Positions 7,560 to 16,118 of a stretch of 38,255 nt of DNA are shown here, in pieces. The stretch comes from an uncultured Butyricimonas sp. (GTDB lineage: Bacteria; Bacteroidota; Bacteroidia; Bacteroidales; Marinifilaceae). Under the pieces are notes generated by a model, which searched no databases, had not been told where the DNA came from, and saw only the letters and a list, made by a program, of their open reading frames with translations. Within the stretch, counting starts at the first letter, position 1. Each line of letters opens with the position of its first letter. The DNA lies in the NCBI GenBank assembly GCA_944320555.1, contig CALUHX010000027.1, forward strand, positions 1 to 38,255, read 5' to 3'. The translations under genes were made by a program, and so were the position numbers.

Positions 7560-9323
7560 TCATTCCCAGCCCTCGTTCTGCTCCAGCACGGCGTCCAGAT
7601 TGGCGTCGATGGCCGCCTGCGGAATCGGCAGCAAATGCCAGTCGATGGAACCCGTGAACACCGGATAATCCGCCGTGTAATAGGCGTGACCAAGCAATTG
7701 ATGTTCTATCACCTCCTTCTCCATCCGCAACAGCGTGCACCAGCGGCGTTCCTCCAAAAACAACTCCCGGGCGCGCTCGTCCAGAATGTAATAAATCGTC
7801 ACCTCGTCCGCCGACACCTCTCGCTCGCACTTCGCCCGGCGGCGAAGCTGATTGATGTCTTCCGCCGCCAAAGCCGTCTCGCCCATGCGGAAATAAGCCT
7901 CGGCGCGCAGCAGGTAGGTCTCCGCCAGACGGGCGGCGTACTCGTCCCGGAACATATTGGAACGGTTGCCCCCGTATTGCAAATCCTCAAAGCCCCAGTC
8001 GTCCACCGGGCAAAACTTTGTCCACACGGGATAAAAGCGGTCGATATTGTCCGTCTCCAACATATCGAGTGTCACCTTCTGTCCGTAGAGCGAGTGCTTG
8101 CTGTCGATGCACACCCACTCCCGCCGGATATTGGCCGCCGAATTGCGGATGTCTCCCGGGTCATCCTGCCAGATGTAATCGCACACGTACTCCGTCGGCG
8201 CGTCCTGCGACGTTCCCCTCCCGCCGATGTAGGCGCAGAAATTCCCGCCGGGATACAATGTCTCGTCGATGTTCATGTTCCACGGCCCGGGGCCGGCCTC
8301 GTCCTCCATATATTCCGCCTTCCATTTCATCTCGCGCAACACCGGAGAGAATGTCGCCGCATAAGTCAATACTTGGTTGCCCCCGTAGGCGTGCCAGACC
8401 TCCACGTCGTTCTGCAACACCCAAAGCGACTCCGTGTTGCCCTCCTCCCGGTCCAGATTGCCCCGCTGGAAAAGGTCGAAAAACACGTCCCCGCCGGCGT
8501 AATAGGCGGCCACGCCGTTCATCTCCTCGCCCCCGTTCGGATTGGCCCTCGACCCGAACCGCTCCGTCATCAGTGCGTGAAGCCCCGTCACCTTCGTGGC
8601 CGCGTTCACGGCCAACTGCAAGGTAGCCCGGTCGTTGCCCAGTTCCGTGCCCAAGGCGAGATAAGCCTCCGCCAGGAAATGATTGGCCGCCCCCTTGCCC
8701 ACTCTCCCCGCCTCCGCCGGATAATCCGGCAGCGTGTCGGCGGCCGCCTGCAGGTCGGCTATGGCAAAGCGGTACGTCTCCTCCCGGGTCGAGCGGGTGA
8801 AGTCATACCTCGGGGCCTCGTAATACTTCTCCACGATGGGCACACCCCCGAACAACTCCCCGAGCACCAGATAGGCGTATCCCCGGAAAAAGCGGGCTTG
8901 CGCCCGGGCCTGCGCCCGGTCGTCCTCGCTGTCCCACGTCAGCGTCTCCACCTCCGTGCCCTCCAGCGTCTGGTTGGCATAGCCGACCAACTGATAGAAC
9001 GCCTCGTATATCTGGTTCACCTCGCCCTTGTCGGACGACCACGTGGCGAAGTTCGACAGCCCGTTGCCGCTGGAACGCCACATAGGAATGTCGTACACGT
9101 CCGTCCCCTGCCCCCGCAAGAAATAATTGTTCTGCAACCAATAGCGGGCGTGCACGTACAAATTCGTCACGCACGCCTCCACCTGCGACACGGTCTCGAA
9201 AGCGTCCTCCGCCGTGTAGAAAGTGTCCGGGTGTTCCTCCAAAAACCTGTCGTCCTCGCAAGCGGCCAGCCCCAGCCCGCAAACAGCGGCGGCCACCACA
9301 GCGTATTTTCTCAAATGCTTCAT
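7560..9323 (-). CDS. RagB/SusD family nutrient-uptake outer membrane lipoprotein
   Basis: Surface lipoprotein that binds a nutrient, normally a glycan or peptide, and delivers it to the SusC partner. I use the ATG at 9323 (587 residues), which gives a compact signal MKHLRKYAVVAAAVCGLGLAAC with the lipobox cysteine followed by EDD; the in-frame ATG at 9335 adds only MIRD and is also possible. Typical SusD features are the N-terminal FLEEHPDTFYTAEDAFETVSQ, the TPR-type helices around ARFFRGYAYLVLGELFGGVP and the C-terminal TYLLRAEAYFRMGE and RARELFLEERRW segments. It starts 22 bases after the susC stop (10 from the upstream ATG), so the genes are co-transcribed. No glycoside hydrolase, peptidase, SusE/F or regulator adjoins it, so the substrate is unknown. 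Confidence 0.95.
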   Translation of the reverse strand: MKHLRKYAVVAAAVCGLGLAACEDDRFLEEHPDTFYTAEDAFETVSQVEACVTNLYVHARYWLQNNYFLRGQGTDVYDIPMWRSSGNGLSNFATWSSDKGEVNQIYEAFYQLVGYANQTLEGTEVETLTWDSEDDRAQARAQARFFRGYAYLVLGELFGGVPIVEKYYEAPRYDFTRSTREETYRFAIADLQAAADTLPDYPAEAGRVGKGAANHFLAEAYLALGTELGNDRATLQLAVNAATKVTGLHALMTERFGSRANPNGGEEMNGVAAYYAGGDVFFDLFQRGNLDREEGNTESLWVLQNDVEVWHAYGGNQVLTYAATFSPVLREMKWKAEYMEDEAGPGPWNMNIDETLYPGGNFCAYIGGRGTSQDAPTEYVCDYIWQDDPGDIRNSAANIRREWVCIDSKHSLYGQKVTLDMLETDNIDRFYPVWTKFCPVDDWGFEDLQYGGNRSNMFRDEYAARLAETYLLRAEAYFRMGETALAAEDINQLRRRAKCEREVSADEVTIYYILDERARELFLEERRWCTLLRMEKEVIEHQLLGHAYYTADYPVFTGSIDWHLLPIPQAAIDANLDAVLEQNEGWE

Positions 9324-9345
9324 ATCTCGTATCATAAACCAATGC

Positions 9346-12300
9346 TTAAAAAGTCAAATTCAACCCAAAAGAATACATGGCGGCCAGCGGATAGCCGTAA
9401 CTGCCGCCGTCGAACGTCTGCTTGATTTCAGGGTCTCCGCCCACCCAATTCGTTATCGTGAACACGTTCTTGGCGGCGAAATACACCTTCAGATTACTGA
9501 TTTCCAATTTCTTCAACCACTCTTGACGGAACGTGTAGGACAAGCTCAAGTCCTGCAGCCGCACGAAGCCGAACCCCTGCACGGGCGTGTAGCGGTTGTC
9601 GGCGTAGGCCACCCGCGGATACTTGTCGCTCTTGTTCTCGGGCGTCCACCAATCGTGGTCGAGCATATTGTCCCAAATGACACCCGTCGCGCTCCGGTAG
9701 GCGTAAGTGTTCTTGTACTGCCCGTAGCCGTTTCCCCCGAACACGCCGGTCAGCAGGAAATACAACTCCACGTTCTTATATGACAACGTGTTGGCCATGT
9801 TCAAGCGGAAATTCTCCTTCGTGTACCCCAGGATGGCGCGGTCGTCCGCCGTAATCACCCCGTCGGCGCTGCCGTCCAGATTGGCGAACATCACGTCGCC
9901 CGGCACGGCGTTGTTCGCCGCCATGTATTCCGTGTCGTCCTCCTGCACAATGCCTATGTTTTTATAACCGTATATGGCTCCCAGCGACTTGCCGATGAAC
10001 AGACTGTTGGAGATGTCGTCCTTTCCGTCGCCGTACAGTTCCTTCAGCTTGTTGCGGTTCAGATAAAAATTCACGTCCGTCTTCCACTCGAAGGCCTCCC
10101 GCCGGATGTTCGTCGTCGTCAGGTTGGCCTCGATTCCCCAGTTGGCGATTTTTCCCATCGTCGCCTTCATGGTCGTCAGCCCGTTGTTCATCACCGGAAT
10201 CTCACGGTCGAAAATCTGGTCGGTCGTCTCCGAGACATAGGCGTCGAACTCCAAATAAAGGCGGTTGCCCAACACGCCGAGGTCGAATCCGAAATTATAG
10301 GCCTCCGTGGCCTCCCATCCCAAGTCGGCGTTCCCCAGCTTGTCCACCCGCTGCCCCCAGCTCACTTCGGAATTGTTGCCGAACGGGTAGCTCACGCCGC
10401 CTTGCTGCCCGAGGATAATGCTCGACAGCGTGGCGTAAGGCTCCAACGACTGGTTGCCGTTTTTTCCCCACGAGGCCTTCAGCTTCAGATAGTCCACGAA
10501 ACCCAACCGCTGCATGAACGCCTCGTTGGACATCGTCCAGGCCACGCCCACGGCGGGGAACACGCCCCACTTCGAATTGGCGCCGAACACCGACGAGCCG
10601 TCCCTGCGCACGGACACGCTCAGATGGTACGTGCCATCGAGGTTGTAACTCAACCGCCCCAGATACCCCACGTTGTTGTGCTTCGTGCGGTCGATGTCGG
10701 TTATCTGCTGCGTCTTGGCGTAAGTCAATCCCTCCGCGCCCAGAATGGTGTTCCCCTGTTCGGAGAAATCGCTCCCCGCCATCCGCCGATAATCATATTT
10801 CTTGGAATCGCGCGTGTACACGTATGTCAAGTCCACGTAATGCCGCCCGAACTGGCGTTGGAAATTCACAATGTTGTCAATCACCCAGTACGTGTTTTTC
10901 GTCCGCGCGCTGTAGCCGTTGGCCTTGCTCAGGAAAGAGGTCAGTGCGTCCGACGAATAGCGGTCCTCCGTGTTCCCCTCGCCCACGAAATAGCCCTCAT
11001 GCTCGAAGTAATCCCGCTCCACGCGCTCCAGCGAGTGCGAGAGGTTCAGCCGGTACGTCAGCCCCTCCACCCACGGACAGGTCACCAGCACGTGCCCCTT
11101 CAGCAGGAGCGTGCCGTAGGTGTCGTGGTCGTCCACCGTGCCGCTCTCCGACAGCCACAAGGGATTCACCGTGCTCATCTCCCGGGGGTACTTCTCGATT
11201 CCCCCGTCCGGGCGGGTGGCGCGGGCATAGGGACTCATCCGTATGGCCGTCTCCAGATTATAGCTCGTGGGCCCCGAATAGTCGTTGAAGGTGTAGTTCA
11301 CCTGTCCGCCCACCTGCAGCCAGGAGGTCAAATCGCTCTGCAACCGCAGCGACACCGCCTCGCGGCTGTAGTCGTCGCCCACCAGCACGCCCTCCTGCCT
11401 CACGTGCGAGGCGGACATATAATAATTCAGCGTCTTGGTCGCGCCGGAGAACGTCATGGCGTAGCTCTGCATCAAGCCCACCCTGCTCACGTAATCCAAC
11501 CAGTCCGTCGTCTTCCCCGCCTCGTAGTTCTCAATCTCGAAAGTCGTCATCCAGTCGCGCGGGTCCGCGTTCTCGTCCAGTCCCTGTATGGCGTTCACCT
11601 TGCGGATAAACTTCTTCGGACTGAGCAACTTCGGCTTGTTCGCCATCGCGGACAGCGACCACGACAAATTGAAATTCAGCACCGGCTTGCCCAACTGCCC
11701 TTTCTTCGTCGTCACCATGATGACCCCGTTCGCCGCCTGCGAGCCGTATGCCGCCAACGACGTGGCGTCCTTCAGCACGCTCATGCTCTCGATGTTCGTG
11801 GGGTCGATGTCCCGCAGGCTGCCCATGAAAATCACCCCGTCCATCACAATGAGCGGGTCCGAGGCCCCCGAGCTGATGGAACGCTGCCCGCGCACCTGCA
11901 ACGAGGGCGCCTGCCCCGCGCCTTGCTGCTGCGACACGGTCAATCCCGTCACCGTCCCCCGCAGGGCGTCCATCGGGTTCGTGTTCGGCAAAAGCGAAAG
12001 GGGCGACTTGCTCATCTCCACCGTGCTCACCGACCCCGTGAAGTTTTCCCGCTTCACGGCCCCGTAGCCGATGACCACCACCTCGTCCAGCTCCTCGTTC
12101 TCCTCTTCCAGCACCACGGCCAACGGCTCCCTGGTCCTCACCACCACGTCCTGCGTCGTGTAGCCCAAATACGACACCCGCAGCACGGCGTTCTGTTTCA
12201 CCGTCAACCGGAAACGCCCCAGCGTGTCGGTCACCGTCCCGTTCGTCGTGCCCCGTTCCAGAATCGCGGCTCCCACGATTGGCTCGCTATTCTTGTCCGT

Positions 12301-12453
12301 CACCGTTCCTTCAATTTTCCACGTTTCCCGCTTCTCCGAGTCCGTGTCGTCCGGACCGGCGGCAAAGGCCTCCCCCGCCGCCATCATGCAGGCGCCCAGT
12401 GCGACCGCCCCGGCCCGCCTCATTGTCTCTCGTAAAAATCTCAAAATCTCCAT
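9346..12453 (-). CDS. SusC/RagA family TonB-linked outer membrane transporter
   Basis: TonB-dependent outer membrane channel of 1035 residues, working with the SusD lipoprotein encoded just downstream. After an N-terminal signal (about residues 1-32, ending AFAA) comes a carboxypeptidase-regulatory-like domain (about 45-125, WKIEGTVTDKNSEPIVGAAI to VVLEEE). The SusC hallmark DEVVVIGYGAVKREN and the plug follow, with IVMDGVIFMGSLRDIDPTNI and SVLKDATSLAAYGSQAANG. A long beta-barrel ends in YSFGLNLTF with a terminal aromatic residue. No extended N-terminal signalling domain for an anti-sigma factor is present, and no sigma/anti-sigma pair adjoins it. A weak promoter candidate is at 12481-12510. 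Transport role is certain by family; the cargo is unknown. Confidence 0.96.
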   Translation of the reverse strand: MEILRFLRETMRRAGAVALGACMMAAGEAFAAGPDDTDSEKRETWKIEGTVTDKNSEPIVGAAILERGTTNGTVTDTLGRFRLTVKQNAVLRVSYLGYTTQDVVVRTREPLAVVLEEENEELDEVVVIGYGAVKRENFTGSVSTVEMSKSPLSLLPNTNPMDALRGTVTGLTVSQQQGAGQAPSLQVRGQRSISSGASDPLIVMDGVIFMGSLRDIDPTNIESMSVLKDATSLAAYGSQAANGVIMVTTKKGQLGKPVLNFNLSWSLSAMANKPKLLSPKKFIRKVNAIQGLDENADPRDWMTTFEIENYEAGKTTDWLDYVSRVGLMQSYAMTFSGATKTLNYYMSASHVRQEGVLVGDDYSREAVSLRLQSDLTSWLQVGGQVNYTFNDYSGPTSYNLETAIRMSPYARATRPDGGIEKYPREMSTVNPLWLSESGTVDDHDTYGTLLLKGHVLVTCPWVEGLTYRLNLSHSLERVERDYFEHEGYFVGEGNTEDRYSSDALTSFLSKANGYSARTKNTYWVIDNIVNFQRQFGRHYVDLTYVYTRDSKKYDYRRMAGSDFSEQGNTILGAEGLTYAKTQQITDIDRTKHNNVGYLGRLSYNLDGTYHLSVSVRRDGSSVFGANSKWGVFPAVGVAWTMSNEAFMQRLGFVDYLKLKASWGKNGNQSLEPYATLSSIILGQQGGVSYPFGNNSEVSWGQRVDKLGNADLGWEATEAYNFGFDLGVLGNRLYLEFDAYVSETTDQIFDREIPVMNNGLTTMKATMGKIANWGIEANLTTTNIRREAFEWKTDVNFYLNRNKLKELYGDGKDDISNSLFIGKSLGAIYGYKNIGIVQEDDTEYMAANNAVPGDVMFANLDGSADGVITADDRAILGYTKENFRLNMANTLSYKNVELYFLLTGVFGGNGYGQYKNTYAYRSATGVIWDNMLDHDWWTPENKSDKYPRVAYADNRYTPVQGFGFVRLQDLSLSYTFRQEWLKKLEISNLKVYFAAKNVFTITNWVGGDPEIKQTFDGGSYGYPLAAMYSFGLNLTF

Positions 12454-12480
12454 TGCTATTTATTAATTCAGTTTTTTCTT

Positions 12481-12510
12481 CAAAATTCGCCCCCCACAAG
12501 CAAAAAGCAA
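12481..12510 (-). promoter_or_regulatory. Weak promoter candidate for susC
   Basis: On the minus strand GAATTTTG (12481-12488) differs from TAnnTTTG by one base and has TTG (12508-12510) 19 bases upstream. Transcription would start near 12474, about 20 bases before the susC ATG. The remaining bases up to 12675 show no other clear signal. Confidence 0.35.
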
Positions 12511-12675
12511 GCCAAAAGAACGACATCCCGCCATCGCGCTGATTATCCGCCGGCGACATCCCCAACCGCGCGTTCCTTTCCTTCCGCCACTGGGGAAAAA
12601 TTACCCACCGTCGGCGACCTCATCCTCCACACTCCTTAAAAATCACTATTTCCCTCAAAATTATTCCACCGGCGC

Positions 12676-12706
12676 TTGCTTTTTCTCACAAAAACCGTTT
12701 ACTTTG
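12676..12706 (+). promoter_or_regulatory. Promoter of the membrane protein/regulator genes
   Basis: TTG at 12676-12678, 20 bases, then TTACTTTG at 12699-12706, one mismatch from TAnnTTTG. The -7 box overlaps the palindrome at 12700-12718, so a protein bound there would block polymerase. Predicted start near 12713, giving a leader of about 15 bases. Confidence 0.5.
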
Positions 12707-12718
12707 CATCTCAAAGTA
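12700..12718. promoter_or_regulatory. Palindromic operator candidate, copy 1
   Basis: Perfect 7-base arms TACTTTG and CAAAGTA around the 5-base spacer CATCT, overlapping the -7 box. Including the following ACTT, the block at 12701-12721 recurs with one substitution at 13697-13717 in front of creD. The likely ligand is the winged-helix regulator encoded at 13378-13680; this is inference. Confidence 0.6.
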
Positions 12719-12727
12719 CTTCACACC

Positions 12728-13381
12728 ATGAAACAGAATGAAGCCATAGAAACCTTGAACGACATCCGCGACATCATGGAGCGTTCCACCAAATTCCTCT
12801 CGCTGAGCGGCGTTTCCGCCATTCTCGTGGGTGTCTACGCCTGCGCGGGCGTCCTTGTGGCGGCCCGGATTCTTGGCCAGCCGGACACTTACCACGTCCG
12901 GCCCGACCACGTGAACACCCTGCGCCCGCTCTTCGCCGGCAGCCTCACGGCCCTCGCCGTGCTCGCGGCGAGCCTCGCCACGGTGTTCGCCCTCAGCTAC
13001 CGCAAATGCAAACGGGCCGGGGAAGGCCCCCTCGTCACGCCCGCCACGCGGCGGCTCCTGTGGAATTTCTTCCTGCCCCTCGTGGCGGGCGGCCTGTTCT
13101 GCGCCTCGCTGCTCGTCCACGGGCATTACGGGCTCACGTCCTCCGTCATGCTCCTCTTTTACGGACTCGCACTGGTGAACGCCTCGAAATACACTTACTC
13201 CAACACGCGCTACCTCGGCTACGCCGAAATACTCCTGGGGCTCGCTGACAGTTTCGCCGCCGACTACGCCCTCCTTTTTTGGGGTGTCGGGTTCGGCCTG
13301 TTCCATATCATATACGGCGTGTTCTTCCACCTGAGGATAGAACACCGCCCCGGACAACCCGCCAAACGCCCCCGCCCATGA
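12728..13381 (+). CDS. Multi-pass membrane protein, unknown function, upstream of regulator and creD
   Basis: Protein of 217 residues. The ATG at 12728 (MKQNEAIETLNDIRDIMERS) is chosen over an in-frame ATG at 12704, because the latter lies inside the promoter/operator. The N-terminal 25 residues are charged and helical. About six hydrophobic segments follow, starting with FLSLSGVSAILVGVYACAG and ending with LLFWGVGFGLFHIIYGVFF. The C-terminal tail is rich in proline and arginine. I recognise the arrangement (membrane protein, small winged-helix regulator, CreD) as recurrent in Bacteroidetes but know no function for this component. Its stop overlaps the regulator start (ATGA), so translation is probably coupled. 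A sensor or anti-regulator role is possible but unproven. Confidence 0.8.
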   Translation: MKQNEAIETLNDIRDIMERSTKFLSLSGVSAILVGVYACAGVLVAARILGQPDTYHVRPDHVNTLRPLFAGSLTALAVLAASLATVFALSYRKCKRAGEGPLVTPATRRLLWNFFLPLVAGGLFCASLLVHGHYGLTSSVMLLFYGLALVNASKYTYSNTRYLGYAEILLGLADSFAADYALLFWGVGFGLFHIIYGVFFHLRIEHRPGQPAKRPRP

Positions 13382-13680
13382 AAGCGTGTCTCGACCATAT
13401 CAACAAGGCGTTTGAAAGCCGGGTGCGGCTCGGAATCATGTCCGCGCTCATGGTCAACGACACCCTCGACTTCACCTCGCTCAAGCAACTCCTGGGCCTC
13501 ACCGACGGCAACCTCGCCAGCCACGCCCGGGCCCTCGAGGAGGCGGGCTACATCGCCTGCGCCAAGCAGTTCGTGGGCCGACGGCCCAACACCACCTACT
13601 CCGCCACCCCGGCGGGACGGGAGGCCTTCCGCCGCCACCTCGACGCCCTGGAGGAGTTTATCCGACAACAACGACAATAA
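13378..13680 (+). CDS. Winged-helix transcriptional regulator (MarR/ArsR-like)
   Basis: Small DNA-binding protein of 100 residues, MKACLDHINKAFESRVRLGI onward. It shows a winged-helix fold: LGIMSALMVNDTLDFTSLKQLLGLTDGNLASHARALEEAGYI contains the helix-turn-helix, and the wing follows at FVGRRPNTTYSATPAGREAF. An in-frame start further upstream (13279) lies inside the membrane-protein gene and is rejected, since 13378 gives the typical family start and the ATGA overlap. The palindromes at 12700-12718 and 13697-13713 are the obvious candidate binding sites, which would make the module autoregulated and place creD in the same regulon. The target stimulus is unknown; cell-envelope stress would fit CreD. 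Confidence 0.85.
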   Translation: MKACLDHINKAFESRVRLGIMSALMVNDTLDFTSLKQLLGLTDGNLASHARALEEAGYIACAKQFVGRRPNTTYSATPAGREAFRRHLDALEEFIRQQRQ

Positions 13681-13696
13681 TTTTTTTTACCCATAA

Positions 13697-13717
13697 ACTT
13701 TGCATTTCAAAGTACTT
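13697..13717. promoter_or_regulatory. Palindromic operator candidate, copy 2, before creD
   Basis: ACTTTGCATTTCAAAGT at 13697-13713 plus the following ACTT is identical to copy 1 except for one C-to-T change. It lies between the regulator stop (13680) and the creD ATG (13743). AAACTTTG at 13695-13702 may be a degenerate -7 box, but no TTG is found at the right distance, so creD may also be read from the upstream promoter. Confidence 0.6.
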
Positions 13718-13742
13718 TTAACAACTTAAAAACGTAACCATC

Positions 13743-15137
13743 ATGAACACAAATCAAATTCCACCCATCCCGCCCGCCGCAGCGCAGGCCAATCCCGGCT
13801 CCAACCACTCGACCGGAATGAAAATCCTTTTCATCGGCATTCTCGCCGTCGTCCTTGTCATCCCCATGCTTTTCGTCTACGCCCTCATCAGCGAGCGGGA
13901 GAACCGGCAACGGGAAGCCGTGGCCGAAGTGCGGCAATCGTGGAGCGGCAGCCAAATCCTGGCCGGCCCCTCGCTCACCATCCCCTACTCCTACCAGAAC
14001 AGCGAAGGCAAATGGACCACAGGCCATGTCAACTACCTGCCCGAGACGCTGGAAATCTCCGGCGCGCTGCAAACCCAGCAACTGCGACGGGGCATATACG
14101 ACATCGTGGTCTACGACGCTCCCGTCACGCTCAGCGGCACGTTCGCCGCCAACGATCTCCGCGCGCTCAGGGCAAACCTCGACAACCTGCGGCCCGCCGA
14201 CGCCACGCTGAACATCGGCATCAGCGACCTCCGCGGCATTTGCGAGCAAGTGGACATCCGCTGGGGCGACACCACCGTCCCCGCCAATCCCGGCACCTCG
14301 CCCCACTCCCTCGCGACCTCCGGCATTTCCATCCCCGCCGACGCCACGCCCCTCCTCCGCCCGGACGGCTCCGTGCCATTTTCCGTCACCCTCCACCTGC
14401 GAGGCTCCGCCCATCTGTTCTTCGCCCCGCTCGGGCGCGTCACGAAAGCGAGCCTCACTTCCGACTGTCCCTCGCCCAGCTTCACCGGGGCCTTTCTCCC
14501 CCGCAAGCGCGAAGTGAGCGACACGGGATTCACCGCCGAATGGCAAGTGCTCGAACTCAACCGCAACTATCCCCAAGCCATCGTCGGCGGGCAAAAATTC
14601 TCCAATTACCACAACGACCCCAACCTCTCCCTCCCCGCCGACATGGACTACGCCGACGTCAGCGAGACCATCCTCCCCTCCCTTTTCGGAGTGAGCCTGC
14701 TGCTGCCCGTGGACCAATACCAGCAGACCACCCGGGCGGCGAAGTACGCCTTCCTCGTCATCATCCTCACGTTCGTCATCTGTTTCTTCACGGAAGTGTT
14801 CCAACGGCGGAACATCCACCCCGCGCAATACCTTCTCGTGGGCCTTGCCCTGTGTCTGTTCTACACGCTGCTTCTCGCCACCGCCGAGCACACCGGCTTC
14901 GCCCTCGCCTACGCCCTCGCCTCCGTGATGACCGTCGGCCTCATCACCTTCTACCTGTCCGGCGTGCTGCGCATCCGCCGCACGGCGCTCGCCATCGGCG
15001 GCCTCCTCGCCTGCCTCTACGCCTACGTCTTCCTCCTCATCCGCATGGAGACCTACGCCCTCCTCGCCGGCAGCCTCGGCCTTTTCGCCATTCTCGCCGT
15101 CGTCATGTACTTCTCCCAAAAAATCAAATGGCAATGA
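13743..15137 (+). CDS. creD: Cell envelope integrity protein CreD
   Basis: Inner-membrane protein of 464 residues, the usual CreD length. It has one N-terminal membrane segment (about residues 26-48, MKILFIGILAVVLVIPMLFVY) followed by the typical RENRQREAVAEVRQSWSGSQILAGPSLTIPY. A large periplasmic domain runs to about residue 335, and a C-terminal block of about six membrane segments begins at YAFLVIILTFVICFF. In enterobacteria CreD belongs to the CreBC regulon and affects envelope properties and colicin E2 tolerance; its biochemical role is not settled. Here there is no CreBC pair; instead a small winged-helix regulator and a membrane protein precede it. A copy of the shared palindrome lies 26 bases upstream of the ATG. 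Confidence 0.93.
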   Translation: MNTNQIPPIPPAAAQANPGSNHSTGMKILFIGILAVVLVIPMLFVYALISERENRQREAVAEVRQSWSGSQILAGPSLTIPYSYQNSEGKWTTGHVNYLPETLEISGALQTQQLRRGIYDIVVYDAPVTLSGTFAANDLRALRANLDNLRPADATLNIGISDLRGICEQVDIRWGDTTVPANPGTSPHSLATSGISIPADATPLLRPDGSVPFSVTLHLRGSAHLFFAPLGRVTKASLTSDCPSPSFTGAFLPRKREVSDTGFTAEWQVLELNRNYPQAIVGGQKFSNYHNDPNLSLPADMDYADVSETILPSLFGVSLLLPVDQYQQTTRAAKYAFLVIILTFVICFFTEVFQRRNIHPAQYLLVGLALCLFYTLLLATAEHTGFALAYALASVMTVGLITFYLSGVLRIRRTALAIGGLLACLYAYVFLLIRMETYALLAGSLGLFAILAVVMYFSQKIKWQ

Positions 15138-15320
15138 CACCCGGAACAACCAATCATACTCCTCCGTCCGCTCCGCGTCCAAGTGAAGTTTCGCCTCGAA
15201 CCGGCCACGCCCGGCAAACCGGGAACAAGTTCTCCCTCTGCCCTCATTGAAACGCCGGCCTCCCCCACCTTAGAAAAGGAGTTACAAAATGTTGACATTC
15301 AATTAAATATCTTTACCCTA
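15138..15320. repeat. Repeat modules after creD
   Basis: No gene. 15155-15180 has the CTCCGTCCGCTCCGCGTCC module shared with the other copies. It is followed (about 15184-15220) by a GTTTCGCCTCGAACCGGCCA module that recurs inverted at about 37157-37215. A degenerate CTTAGAAAAGGAGT piece lies near 15270. This part seems to be a damaged repeat copy beside the intact copy B. Confidence 0.55.
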
Positions 15321-15503
15321 GGGTGTGTCGAAATGGCCAATAATACCCCTCCGGCGGCTCTGCCGCCACCTCCCCTATTTTAGGGGAGGAGTTGCGGAAC
15401 AATGATATTCCGCCGAATAACTCTACTCCGCAAACTCTCCCCTTAAGATAGGGGGAGTACCCCGAAGGGGGGTGGGGTATGAAAATCGCATTTCGACACA
15501 CCC
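15321..15503. repeat. Terminal-inverted-repeat element, copy B
   Basis: 183-base element whose ends are perfect 15-base inverted repeats (GGGTGTGTCGAAATG). The similarity continues inward with mismatches for about 70 bases per arm. Inside are the small hairpins GGCGGCTCTGCCGCC and CTCCCCTATTTTAGGGGAG. No transposase is encoded and no target duplication is obvious. It is the best-preserved member of the family in this window. Confidence 0.75.
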
Positions 15504-15781
15504 TCGGAAAAAGCCTCTTCCCGTCCGGCAAACGCCCGCAAGCGGGCCATAGCCGTACCGGGGCCGGGCCGGGGTCGCGCCTGATTTGCCGAGAACTCTC
15601 GGAGCATGAACGGCGCATCATCGGAGTTCGCAAACTCCGATGATGCGCCAATGAAACGCCACCCATGCGCCGCAATACAAGCGAAACCCCGGCGCAGAGA
15701 TGACTTTTCCCCGAAGGAGGACAATGCCCACCCTACCGCACACCGACGGTTAACACCTACACGACCAACTCATTCCGACAT
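15504..15781. other. Gene-free stretch with a strong hairpin
   Basis: No coding frame supported. The notable structure is a perfect 17-base stem at 15612-15628 and 15633-15649 (GGCGCATCATCGGAGTT and its complement) closed by a 4-base loop CGCA. No T-run follows on either strand, so it is not a standard terminator. It lies in the 3' space between creD (+) and higA (-). Confidence 0.65.
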
Positions 15782-16099
15782 TCACAGCATGGCCGCCACT
15801 TGCCGCAACCGCACCAACCTCTCCATGAACAACGCATCTTTGCGCACCGCACGCAAATTGTACTCCATCTGCAGTGCAAGCAACGGCTCGGCATCGACGC
15901 CCAAAATCGCCTCAAAAAGCAACGCCGTTTTCTCCGTCAAAGGCCGACGACCGTTCAATATCTCATTCAACGCCGAGTAAGGCATTCCCATCCGCCGCGC
16001 CAAACTACGCTGGGTTATGCCTCGACTTTCTATCTCATCCTTCAATATAGTCCCCGGATACGTCGGATAGGCCGACTCTTTATCAAAAGCAACCTTCAT
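15782..16099 (-). CDS. HigA family antitoxin-like regulator, no toxin partner seen
   Basis: Protein of 105 residues of the HigA/VapI antidote family (XRE helix-turn-helix). YPTYPGTILKDEIESRGITQRSLARRMGMPYSALNEILNGRRPL contains the HTH and the conserved proline-glycine start, and GVDAEPLLALQMEYNL is the usual C-terminal motif. In complete modules HigA binds the RelE-like HigB toxin and represses the shared promoter, with higB normally upstream. Here no RelE-type frame is found upstream, and a promoter box lies directly before the gene. I use the ATG at 16099; an in-frame ATG at 16117 would lie at the predicted RNA start. The gene is probably a solitary antitoxin or general regulator. Confidence 0.85.
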   Translation of the reverse strand: MKVAFDKESAYPTYPGTILKDEIESRGITQRSLARRMGMPYSALNEILNGRRPLTEKTALLFEAILGVDAEPLLALQMEYNLRAVRKDALFMERLVRLRQVAAML

Positions 16100-16118
16100 G
16101 CCATATATCTTTACCATG

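Noticed and set aside
7557-9425. 622-residue plus-strand frame across the susD gene
   Set aside because: Antisense shadow caused by high GC; the SusD reading on the other strand has a lipobox and family motifs.
10402-12435. 677-residue plus-strand frame across susC
   Set aside because: Antisense shadow, histidine/arginine-rich and without domain features.
15443-15724. Small frames inside repeat copy B (and similar ones in copy C)
   Set aside because: They translate the repeat modules themselves (a GYSPYLKGR-type peptide recurs in each copy) and have no start signals.
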